A stretch of DNA of 5,391 nt from JAKBCQ01 sp021807585 (lineage in GTDB: Bacteria; Planctomycetota; Planctomycetia; Isosphaerales; Isosphaeraceae): assembly GCA_027325115.1 (NCBI GenBank), contig DAHWFG010000510.1, positions 1 through 5,391 of the forward strand. The letters are read 5' to 3'. Each line of letters begins with the position of its first letter. Positions within the stretch are counted from its first letter, which is position 1. A program made the translations under genes and the position numbers. The notes below the pieces were generated by a model. That model saw only the letters and a program-made list of their open reading frames with translations. It searched no databases and was not told the DNA's origin. Shown one piece after another: positions 1 to 5,391 of this stretch.

Positions 1-3
1 TAA

Positions 4-25
4 TTTTCGGCTCGACAGCCGAAAA
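4..25. repeat. Perfect hairpin, 9-bp stem, 4-base loop
   Basis: TTTTCGGCT (4-12) and AGCCGAAAA (17-25) are exact reverse complements around CGAC. On both strands the T-tract comes first and the A-tract last, the reverse of an intrinsic terminator, so an operator or a structural element is more likely. It sits at the window edge and its left context is missing. Confidence 0.55.
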
Positions 26-174
26 CCAAGGTAATCGTGCGATTTCGACGGTTCCACAATCGTTCCTTCGGAGGCGACGTATCGATCCTCCGGCGCGATC
101 CGGGCCGAACGCCAGAGAGATCAAAGCCCGGAGGGCCGACCTCGAGACACGCGTACAAGGATAACCCTCGTCGC

Positions 175-197
175 GATTCAGGCCCGCGGCCTGAATC
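175..197. repeat. Perfect hairpin, 10-bp stem, 3-base loop
   Basis: GATTCAGGCC (175-184) and GGCCTGAATC (188-197) are exact reverse complements around CGC. The stem is strong, and it lies about 205 bases past the acetyltransferase stop. Neither strand has a T-run after it, so it is not a classical terminator; it could protect a 3' end or be a repeat-type palindrome. Confidence 0.6.
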
Positions 198-248
198 CGG
201 AAGATATGCTTATTCCAATATGACGCGACCGAATCGCCGATTTCCAGG

Positions 249-277
249 TTTTCACTCTTAATATATACACATATAAT
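249..277 (+). promoter_or_regulatory. Promoter-like element on the plus strand
   Basis: TATAAT (272-277) is a perfect -10 box with TTTTCA (249-254, four of six -35 bases) 17 bases upstream. It would start a transcript near 284, antisense to the 3' end of the acetyltransferase gene, and no plus-strand gene follows. The patch is AT-rich (TATATACACATATAAT), which makes chance -10 matches likely. Confidence 0.25.
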
Positions 278-402
278 TGATTGTTTTGCTCTCTTCGGGC
301 TCCGGGTCGATCCAAACCGAGGGCCTGAACGCCAAACGTCGGGCGCCTTCTTCTTTTTCTTCGATTTTGGATCTCATCAGCGGGAAGGCGAATGAAGGCG
401 AC

Positions 403-1683
403 TCACGCGGTCGCGCCGTCGAGTGCGCCCCGCCAAACCGAATCGCGCGGAAAAAGGATTCGCGCCGCGTCGATCGCCGTCGCGGTCGAAGCCTCGATCG
501 ATTCGTGTTCAAGTCCTTGATCAAAATCGACCCGGCCGAGCGCCAATCGAACCATCGACGACCCCGAAAGCGTGAGATGGCGTCGACTCAACTTATCGGG
601 CTCAATTCGCGATTTCGAAGGATCGGCGTCGACGTGAATCAACCACCGACGATCGTCGACGGTCAAACCCATCTCGACCGGGAAATCCGCCCCCGCCTCC
701 CGCGCCCGTCGTCCCAATTCGGGCAAAATCGCCTTCAAAAAACCCTCGACATCGCAGATGTGATACATCGATGTCGTGCCGTCCCAATCCTCTTGCTCGA
801 CGACCCGACCCGAAGCCTTCTCGAACACATCCATCACCGGATGATTTAACGGCGCGTGAACGACGACCTCGGGATACGCACGCTCCATCGCCTCCGATCG
901 CACCCGTCCCAAAAGCGCCTGGAGCGCCCGCGGATGCGCCTCGTCGGCCGCGATCTCGAGGATCCGGTGATCCTTCACAAACGCGTATCCCCGCACGCGA
1001 TCGCCGTGACACGCAACCCAAATTACGTGTGCATATCTACGGCCGATTACCCACCGCCAGTATTCCTCGTCGCGCACCACCGATCCCGTCGTCCGTCCAA
1101 ACCGTTGATCATAAATTTTCATCAAGTCGCCGAGTTCGACCTGGCGCCAGGGACGAACGTGCCAGATCGCCCCCGCTCCTTTGCCCTCGACGAGCCCGTC
1201 CCCCATCGGCGGCAGGTTCCGGCTCAACGCCACTCCAACCGAAAGCCCGCCGCACTCGACCCATCCCGAGGCGCGATAAAACTGAGGCATCGAAGTCGTC
1301 AGCGTTTGAATCACGCAACCCGTCGCCTTCCCTCTCATGTCGGCGAGCTTGAGCAAATTTTGCGCGAAACCAAGGCCGCGGTATTCGGGCAACGTCCCCA
1401 CCCACATCACCCCGTTCATCGGCAAATGAACCGAGCCGTATCGGATTTTACGCTCAGTCATATGCAAATGGCTAACAATTCTGCCGTCCACTTTGACGAG
1501 AATTCGACGATCGGGGCGATACCACGGATCGTTGAGCGCGCCTAAGAACGATTCGCGGTCGGGCGCGTGAAAAATATGGAGCAAAAGTTGATAAACGGCC
1601 TCGTGGTCGGCCTCGCTCCCCAGGCAATACTCGACCGAGCCGCGACGGTAAGGGAGGCGAAGAATGGGCTCGGAAGCTTTCAT
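403..1683 (-). CDS. Eis-like GNAT N-acetyltransferase with SCP2-like C-terminus
   Basis: A 426-residue acetyl-CoA-dependent N-acetyltransferase, presumably cytoplasmic. Residues 15-150 form the catalytic GNAT domain: the strand GRIVSHLHM (67-75), then MWVGTLPEYRGLGFAQNLL (93-111), which carries the acetyl-CoA pyrophosphate loop R-G-L-G, and the FYRASGWVECG strand-turn (135-145). Residues about 172-310 look like a second, degenerate GNAT fold (IWVACHGDRVRGYAF at 221-235), and the last 60 residues (VRLALGRVDF, AARILFPRDSVWRG) have the SCP2-like pattern that closes Eis-family proteins. Eis enzymes acetylate lysine or aminoglycoside-type amines; the substrate here is unknown. The start at 1683 fits the onset of domain similarity and coding-like third positions. 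An in-frame ATG at 1836 would add 51 basic, low-complexity residues and shorten the gap to the upstream gene to 23 bases. It is probably the third gene of the unit. Confidence 0.85.
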   Translation of the reverse strand: MKASEPILRLPYRRGSVEYCLGSEADHEAVYQLLLHIFHAPDRESFLGALNDPWYRPDRRILVKVDGRIVSHLHMTERKIRYGSVHLPMNGVMWVGTLPEYRGLGFAQNLLKLADMRGKATGCVIQTLTTSMPQFYRASGWVECGGLSVGVALSRNLPPMGDGLVEGKGAGAIWHVRPWRQVELGDLMKIYDQRFGRTTGSVVRDEEYWRWVIGRRYAHVIWVACHGDRVRGYAFVKDHRILEIAADEAHPRALQALLGRVRSEAMERAYPEVVVHAPLNHPVMDVFEKASGRVVEQEDWDGTTSMYHICDVEGFLKAILPELGRRAREAGADFPVEMGLTVDDRRWLIHVDADPSKSRIEPDKLSRRHLTLSGSSMVRLALGRVDFDQGLEHESIEASTATAIDAARILFPRDSVWRGALDGATA

Positions 1684-1859
1684 CAGCGGGTCCAACGGTC
1701 TTCGCGTACGAGAGGCGACGCCGGGCGGTCGACCAATTGATCGTCGATCAACTCGGTCGACCAATGTTCGACGATCGACGGGCGGTTTCCATAACCGGTT
1801 TTTGTATTCTATGGTGAGCGTCGCCGCTCGGCGCATGATTTCTCAAAAAATCCACAACT
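1684..1859 (-). promoter_or_regulatory. Gap before the acetyltransferase with palindromes and a 12-bp direct repeat
   Basis: If the acetyltransferase starts at 1683, this 176-base gap is noncoding. It contains the direct repeat CGGTCGACCAAT at 1726-1737 and 1754-1765 (28-base period) and, between the copies, the perfect dyad TTGATCGTCGATCAA (1737-1751). A short stem GAGCG/CGCTC lies at 1816-1829. No convincing -35/-10 pair is visible on the minus strand. The arrangement could be an operator or a processing site between genes. Alternatively it is the 5' coding part of the acetyltransferase gene if the ATG at 1836 is used. Confidence 0.35.
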
Positions 1860-3473
1860 TTAATGAGACTCCGGGCTTATGCCGTGCCTCGCAAGCGCGC
1901 CGAGAAACCGCGAGCGGTCGTGCGCAACGAGCGAGTACTCTCGATAACGCGCAGGGGCTCTTCGCTTCAGTTCGATAAGCAACCGATCACGCTCGCCAAG
2001 TAACCGGTCGCGTTCCGCGGCGAGATACGCCTCAAGAGCCTCGTTCAACCGCCGAATCGTCGCCGTTCGTCGCTTCCGCTCGAATCGCGTCGAACACGGA
2101 GAACGAATCGCGTCCCGCTTCTCTCCAATCAGAACGCGAGCCGACGCCGGCGCGTCGTCCCCCAAAACGCGATCGGGATTGAATCGAAAATCACGCAGCC
2201 GCCGGTTCAACGCCTCCAACCCGCCGATCGACGAACCCGATATCGGCTCGTCGAAGCCGATCCACAACGTCAGCGATAAAGCCAGAAAAGCGGGAGGCTC
2301 AATCCCAAGAAATCCTCGAATGATTTCGTCTCCTAATTCATCATATTTTGCTCCACCGATCCCATGTACGAATAGATCGCCGACGAGCAGCCTGGCGAAC
2401 ATCGTCGTCGTGAGCGCCCGCGGGCGAATTCGAATCCCCTGACGCGGCGTTTCGAGCAAACGATCGACGGCGCAACACGCGTCGCGATCCGCGCCGAGAG
2501 GCAGCTCGACGAACCGTTCGGGCTCGCCGCCGATCCTTAGGTCGATCGACTTCGACCGGGCTCGGATCAGCAACGGTCGACGTCTGGGCGCGCTCTCCCG
2601 CCATGCCCAAAATGGCGCCTCAAGCCAATCCCCCTCGGCTCCCAGATCCGCCACGGGATGATTCTTGCTCCGAATTCTGTGCGCCGATCGATACGACGCC
2701 AACGCGTCGTTATGTACCTGACGATAACGGGGCAAATGCGCCAAAATATGACATAAAAACCAAGCAAAACTCTCGGTTTCGGCCGTCCGACCGAGGAGGA
2801 TCTCGAAATTACCCGCCCCCCACGCGGTTTCAACAACGCTCCGAGCCGCGGCGAACCGAACCCCCGAACGATCCGACCGCGCCGCCGCGGCGATCGGCCA
2901 AAACTCCACCGCGATCGGCTCGTTTACCAAACCGCGAACCGCGGCTTCGATCTTGCCACCAAAATCAGCGAATATGCTTTCATTTTGAACCCGCCAATCT
3001 TCGAACGGAACGTCGAGCGACCACGAATCGAACGGAATCCGTTCGACAGCCAGGCCCTCCGCCGTCCTTCGCGGCACGCGAATCTCGGATGTCTTGGGCA
3101 GATCGTTGTCGACGATCATGTTCAAACCGACACCCCCCAGCCGCCGAGCCAACGCCGCGACCGCGAAATTCTTCACCCACACGCCGGGATGAAAAAGCTC
3201 GGGCTGGTGCCCCGTCATCACAATGCCGGATGAATCTGTGAAATTATGATCAGGTATCGTAAAACCATAATCGATTGCGCACGACCGCGCGACCGCGAAC
3301 GCGTCGCGCCTCGCCATGGCGCGCAGCCGAAGCGCCCCGCGTCCCTGAAAATCGTGATCCCAGGTCTCGAATCGCGCGCGATTCTCGCGCCACGGACGTT
3401 CGGCTTCGGCGAGCGGCGGAACCTCGAGAAGCTCGCCGTCGCCGCTCGGGGCGCGGAGGATCAGACCGCTCAT
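1860..3473 (-). CDS. BshC-like protein of unknown substrate
   Basis: A 537-residue soluble protein without signal peptide or membrane segments. The most telling stretch is MTGHQPELFHPGVWVKNFA (86-104), followed by NMIVDNDLPKTSEIRVP (118-134). Together they resemble the BshC (bacillithiol cysteine-adding enzyme) layout of a TGQQ-x-LFTGP-like loop, a helix, and a strand ending in an acidic -EDHDF-like turn. A second conserved-looking block, GDLFVHGIGGAKYDELGDEI (365-384), sits where BshC has its GPGEIAYW region. Residues 464-505 form a charged coiled coil, also a BshC trait, and the length matches that family (about 540). The resemblance is by motif memory only; the histidine and acidic residues differ from those of true BshC, so the substrate need not be cysteine or glucosaminyl-malate. 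Start chosen at 3473 for the ATGA overlap and ribosome site; an ATG at 3482 and a TTG at 3659 are also in frame. It is co-transcribed with the glycosyltransferase. Otherwise it is a conserved hypothetical protein. Confidence 0.85.
   Translation of the reverse strand: MSGLILRAPSGDGELLEVPPLAEAERPWRENRARFETWDHDFQGRGALRLRAMARRDAFAVARSCAIDYGFTIPDHNFTDSSGIVMTGHQPELFHPGVWVKNFAVAALARRLGGVGLNMIVDNDLPKTSEIRVPRRTAEGLAVERIPFDSWSLDVPFEDWRVQNESIFADFGGKIEAAVRGLVNEPIAVEFWPIAAAARSDRSGVRFAAARSVVETAWGAGNFEILLGRTAETESFAWFLCHILAHLPRYRQVHNDALASYRSAHRIRSKNHPVADLGAEGDWLEAPFWAWRESAPRRRPLLIRARSKSIDLRIGGEPERFVELPLGADRDACCAVDRLLETPRQGIRIRPRALTTTMFARLLVGDLFVHGIGGAKYDELGDEIIRGFLGIEPPAFLALSLTLWIGFDEPISGSSIGGLEALNRRLRDFRFNPDRVLGDDAPASARVLIGEKRDAIRSPCSTRFERKRRTATIRRLNEALEAYLAAERDRLLGERDRLLIELKRRAPARYREYSLVAHDRSRFLGALARHGISPESH
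3470..3473 (-). promoter_or_regulatory. ATGA start/stop overlap with upstream GAGAAGGG ribosome site
   Basis: The ATG of the BshC-like gene (3473-3471) and the TGA of the glycosyltransferase (3472-3470) share bases as ATGA. GAGAAGGG at 3490-3483 lies nine bases upstream of this ATG, a workable ribosome-binding distance. It directly abuts the other in-frame ATG at 3482, which is too close for that codon. This decides the start and implies translational coupling of the two proteins. Confidence 0.7.
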
Positions 3474-4189
3474 CCGCGACATCCCTTCTCGACGATCAAT
3501 CCCGACCGTTCCAACGCCGACTCGAACACCGAGCGATAATGGTTGAGCCGATTCGTCGCGTCGTCGAGCGAACCGCCGAACGCGCGTGATTCGTCGAGAT
3601 AAATCAGCGGGACGGGGACCTCGACAATCGTCATCCCGTGCTCGACCGCCTGAACCCAAACCTGCAGCGGCATCGCGTAGCCAAAATCGGTAATCTCGAA
3701 TTTCTCAAGCGCGCTCGCTCGATACGCCTTGAACCCGCAGAACGCGTCGGTCAGGCTCAGACCCAACCGTTCGTTGAGCAGCCGCGTCACCTCCAGGTTG
3801 ATCCGTCTCCGCTCGATCGGAGGTCGTTGCGTCGGATCAAACACTTGTAAATATCGACTGCCCGACACAATATCGTAACGATCGAGAGGCGCCTCGATCT
3901 CGGGGATACGCGCCGGCTCGTGCTGGCCGTCACAATCGAGTGTCACCAGACCGTCGAAACCGCGTTCGAGCGTGAAATCGAACGCCGACTTCAAGCCCGC
4001 GCCGTAGCCTCGATTCCGCTCGTGCCGAACGACCGCAATCGAGGAAAAACCTCGGAGGATCTCGGGAGTCCGATCGGTCGAGCCGTCGTCGACGACGAGA
4101 ACGTCCGACGCGTGGCGAAGAACCTCCGAGAGGACCCCCTCGATGTACTTTTCTTCATTAAAGACGGGAATCGCGGTCAAAATTCGCAT
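3470..4189 (-). CDS. Family 2 glycosyltransferase, DPM1/DPG-synthase-like
   Basis: A 239-residue GT-A-fold family 2 glycosyltransferase, expected to transfer a sugar from a nucleotide-sugar donor, probably at the cytoplasmic face of the membrane. Motifs run in family order: IPVFNEEKYI at 7-16 at the start of the nucleotide-binding fold, VVDDGSTDRT at 32-41, NRGYGAGLKSA at 59-69, the metal-binding DxD as LDCDGQH at 84-90, SGSRY at 109-113 and the acceptor-side TDAFCGFKAYR at 147-157. This pattern is that of the polyprenyl/dolichyl-phosphate sugar synthase group; there is no C-terminal membrane segment, so it resembles the short soluble forms. The ATG at 4189 is chosen because family similarity begins there and a promoter lies 57 bases upstream; the longer reading would use TTG at 4237. 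No Shine-Dalgarno is visible before the ATG. Its TGA overlaps the ATG of the next gene. The sugar and acceptor are unknown. Confidence 0.9.
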   Translation of the reverse strand: MRILTAIPVFNEEKYIEGVLSEVLRHASDVLVVDDGSTDRTPEILRGFSSIAVVRHERNRGYGAGLKSAFDFTLERGFDGLVTLDCDGQHEPARIPEIEAPLDRYDIVSGSRYLQVFDPTQRPPIERRRINLEVTRLLNERLGLSLTDAFCGFKAYRASALEKFEITDFGYAMPLQVWVQAVEHGMTIVEVPVPLIYLDESRAFGGSLDDATNRLNHYRSVFESALERSGLIVEKGCRG

Positions 4190-4225
4190 GGAGGTTTTAA
4201 GATCCAGGTAATACGTCCAACCTCG

Positions 4226-4236
4226 TGTCGTCGACA
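4226..4236. repeat. Short perfect palindrome TGTCG-T-CGACA in the leader
   Basis: An 11-bp dyad with five-base arms lies about 10-20 bases downstream of the predicted transcription start of the glycosyltransferase operon, a position where a repressor could act. Its centre TCGTCGA is frequent throughout this window because of general base-word bias, so chance is a strong alternative. Confidence 0.2.
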
Positions 4237-4252
4237 AAATGCCGCAAACCGT

Positions 4253-4280
4253 ATTGTAGATGCCTGGAAATCGAAGTCAA
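4253..4280 (-). promoter_or_regulatory. Sigma70-type promoter of the three-gene unit
   Basis: On the minus strand TTGACT (4280-4275) and TACAAT (4258-4253) each match five of six consensus bases and are separated by 16 bases. The expected transcription start is near 4246, giving an untranslated leader of about 57 bases before the ATG at 4189. The position directly in front of the glycosyltransferase gene makes it the likely promoter for the whole cluster. It also makes the upstream TTG at 4237 an unlikely start, since that codon would lie only about ten bases into the transcript. Confidence 0.6.
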
Positions 4281-4307
4281 CGAAACGAGGCCCGGACCGA
4301 CAGACGA

Positions 4308-4418
4308 TCAATCGACCGACGCCCCTCCAGCGGCGTGCCGTCTCCTGAGCGATTCCAAACGCCCCGTCAAGCCTTCGACATCGAGTCGCGAACCGCGGCC
4401 GATCAGGAAAATGAGCAT
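4308..4418 (-). CDS. Possible small ORF, 36 residues, unknown
   Basis: The minus strand carries an ATG at 4418-4416 and a TGA at 4310-4308. The ATG is preceded by GGAG (4429-4426) with seven bases between, one of the better Shine-Dalgarno arrangements in the window. The peptide begins MLIFLIGRGSRLDVEGLTG and continues as a basic Leu/Arg-rich helix ending GGASVD, with a short hydrophobic start that is too small for a clear signal peptide. The same frame stays open upstream of the ATG to about 4605, so this could instead be the tail of a decayed longer gene. It ends 28 bases before the -35 box of the glycosyltransferase promoter. I do not recognise a family; it may be a chance frame, a leader-type small protein or a gene remnant. 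Confidence 0.25.
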   Translation of the reverse strand: MLIFLIGRGSRLDVEGLTGRLESLRRRHAAGGASVD

Positions 4419-4549
4419 CGCCTCGCTCCGGGTCGACGAGACGGAGTCGTCGTGCTCACGCAAACGCGTCCCCCCTCGACAGCGGTTGCTGAAATACCGA
4501 TCGCACCCGCTCCGATGGGATTCGGGCCGAGCGGTTGAATCGCATAGAA

Positions 4550-4568
4550 GGTCAATTTTTATGTGACC
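4550..4568. repeat. Spaced inverted repeat GGTCA-N9-TGACC
   Basis: Arms GGTCA (4550-4554) and TGACC (4564-4568) flank a nine-base AT-rich spacer in otherwise GC-rich sequence. A half-site of five bases with an AT-rich centre is a common layout for operators of dimeric regulators. No adjacent promoter that it would control is evident, and the minus-strand promoter at 4253-4280 is almost 300 bases away. Confidence 0.2.
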
Positions 4569-5087
4569 CGACCCGTTCTTTATCAGCCGGAAGCGCGATC
4601 GAGTGCGTCATCGTTATCACGTAAGAACAGCCGGTGCATTCTCCAGGCATGCTCTCGCGTGATCGTCGGGCACGTATGTCCCTTCATCGCTCACCCGAGC
4701 GGCTATCCTCAAAGAATTCCGCATATTCAGCGGGTATTGAGGGTTAATCTTCGATCGCGAGGGATCAATCACCCAAAAGGGGTCAAAGCCTCGACGGGCG
4801 AACAAGAACTCATCACAACACATGGACCGGTCTCTCGAACCGATCGAAAAAAACATGCAAGGGCGAACCTCTCGGCGAGCCGCATTCGTATAATCCAATT
4901 TTTAAACGCGGAAAAACCATTGCCGAAGGGGATTGTAAAAATAAGGCTCGCTGAATTAGCCCGAGACAACAGAAATATGCTTGATTAATATATTTTAATT
5001 ATACGCGAGGTCGCTGACGTTCGTTTTCGGGACACCCGCCGTTTAGCCAAGATCGACACGAAGGAACATTGCGGATAGCCTCTGAAA

Positions 5088-5101
5088 GCCGTGCGCACGG
5101 C
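5088..5101. repeat. 14-bp perfect palindrome GCCGTGCGCACGGC
   Basis: The arms GCCGTGC and GCACGGC are exact reverse complements with no spacer; as RNA this would form five base pairs closed by a GCGC loop. It lies in the gene-poor region with no T-run on either side, so it is not an intrinsic terminator. It could be a binding site for a dimeric protein or a chance event in GC-rich DNA. Confidence 0.3.
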
Positions 5102-5295
5102 GCGAAGATGTTAAAGAGGTCGATACGAATGGTCGCTCGGTTGGAATTCTCATCGTCGCCGGTCATCCGACGGACGACGACCAGCAAGAACCGCCGCGGA
5201 ATTCGGCTCCGCCGACTCGACGTGATACCAAAGGATCAAGTTCGCGCAATCGCAAAAATGATAATGAATGAATGTAATTTTATAAAACGACATCC

Positions 5296-5391
5296 TTATG
5301 ATTCGGCGAGGAGATCCTTCCATCCTTTCGCTTCCAGAACCCGAAGAGCCAATCGCTTGAGCCTTTCGAGATCGTCGATCGATTCGACCGA
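5296..5391 (-). CDS. C-terminal end of an unidentified protein (partial)
   Basis: The minus strand is open from the right edge of the window to a TAA stop at 5298-5296 and gives 31 residues beginning SVESIDDLERLKRLALRV and ending WKDLLAES. It is amphipathic, Leu/Lys/Arg-rich and clearly helix-forming, with codon choice that looks coding, so it is probably the true C-terminus of a gene whose body lies outside the window. Short helical tails with a D-L-x-x-L pattern and a final W/L-x-x-LLA are, as I remember them, found at the ends of Rpn/PD-(D/E)XK-type (DUF4351-like) proteins of planctomycetes, but 31 residues are too few to assign a family. Immediately downstream the DNA becomes AT-rich (about 5257-5295), as expected at a gene end. 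No stem-loop followed by a T-run is visible there. The start and function cannot be read from this window. Confidence 0.55.
   Translation of the reverse strand, partial: SVESIDDLERLKRLALRVLEAKGWKDLLAES

Larger units (their letters stand above)
1..402. other. Region downstream of the acetyltransferase, no gene seen
   Basis: No ORF here has protein-like content; the plus-strand frame at 37-261 is Arg/Pro/Ser-rich noise. The stretch holds two perfect hairpins (4-25 and 175-197) and an AT-rich patch at 258-279. The minus-strand transcript of the acetyltransferase would run through it, but neither hairpin is followed by a T-run, so no intrinsic terminator can be named. Confidence 0.5.
4281..5295. 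other. 1-kb intergenic stretch without a confident gene
   Basis: No ORF here on either strand has recognisable protein motifs. The longest readings are a plus-strand frame at 4563-4988 and a minus-strand frame at 4617-4898; both show mixed third-position use and no family signature. The stretch contains an AT-rich block at 4981-5003, a second at 5257-5290 with loose AATG repetition, a 14-bp perfect palindrome at 5088-5101, a spaced inverted repeat at 4550-4568 and a possible small ORF at 4308-4418. It may be true intergenic space or the eroded remains of a gene; the sequence alone does not decide. Confidence 0.5.

Noticed and set aside
4..197. Hairpins as intrinsic terminators for the operon
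   Set aside because: Neither stem is followed by a T-run on either strand, and both lie more than 200 bases past the last stop codon.
277..1545. Long plus-strand frames at 277-849, 771-1352 and 856-1545
   Set aside because: They lie opposite the acetyltransferase gene, are Arg/Pro/Ser-rich and show no motifs; they are typical antisense frames of GC-rich DNA.
2603..3589. Plus-strand frames at 2603-3241, 3246-3539 and 3275-3589
   Set aside because: They are antisense to the BshC-like and glycosyltransferase genes, which have clear family motifs; their translations are low-complexity Arg/Pro sequence.
3474..3659. Longer start (TTG at 3659) for the BshC-like protein
   Set aside because: It would add 62 residues lying wholly over the glycosyltransferase coding region, of Arg-rich noise; the ATGA overlap with a ribosome site explains the start better.
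4190..4237. TTG start at 4237 for the glycosyltransferase
   Set aside because: It would sit about ten bases after the predicted transcription start and add 16 residues without family similarity.
4828..4842. T-arm-like stem-loop (minus strand CGGTTCGAGAGACCG)
   Set aside because: Stem of only four pairs, the loop does not fit TTCRANN, and no acceptor, D or anticodon arms are found around it, so it is not a tRNA.
4563..4988. 141-codon plus-strand frame
   Set aside because: No recognisable motif, no ribosome site, mixed composition, and it crosses AT-rich intergenic-looking sequence.
4999..5187. 62-codon minus-strand frame
   Set aside because: No protein family features and no convincing start; it covers a region with palindromes and mixed composition.
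1..5391. CRISPR array, insertion sequence ends, rRNA
   Set aside because: No regularly spaced repeats, no transposase frame with flanking inverted repeats and no rRNA-like sequence were seen.

Overview
The window is GC-rich bacterial DNA (about 60% GC by eye) with heavy use of the palindrome CGATCG. All convincing genes lie on the minus strand, so they read from right to left. The mix of an Eis-like acetyltransferase with a C-terminal SCP2-like part, a distant BshC-like protein and a dolichol-phosphate-mannose-synthase-like glycosyltransferase, in wide GC-rich intergenic space, suggests a planctomycete (perhaps Isosphaeraceae-like). That assignment is inference from style and is not proven by any marker gene.

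Layout from right to left, the direction of transcription. At 5296-5391 is the last 31 codons of a gene that enters from outside the window. From 5295 to about 4281 lies roughly 1 kb with no confident gene; it holds AT-rich patches, short palindromes and one possible 36-codon ORF (4308-4418). A good sigma70-type promoter (TTGACT, 16 bases, TACAAT; 4253-4280) then precedes a three-gene unit: a family 2 glycosyltransferase (3470-4189), a 537-residue BshC-like protein (1860-3473) that overlaps the first gene by ATGA, and an Eis-like GNAT acetyltransferase (403-1683) after a 176-base gap. Positions 1-402 hold two perfect hairpins and an AT-rich patch but no believable gene.

How the genes may work together: the overlap between the first two genes indicates one transcript and coupled translation. 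A glycosyltransferase, a BshC-like enzyme and a GNAT enzyme in a row recall the chemistry of low-molecular-weight thiol pathways (glycosyl transfer, amino-acid ligation, N-acetylation, as in bacillithiol and mycothiol). However, the glycosyltransferase here is not of the BshA/MshA fold, and no deacetylase or activating enzyme is visible. The pathway idea is therefore a hypothesis only.
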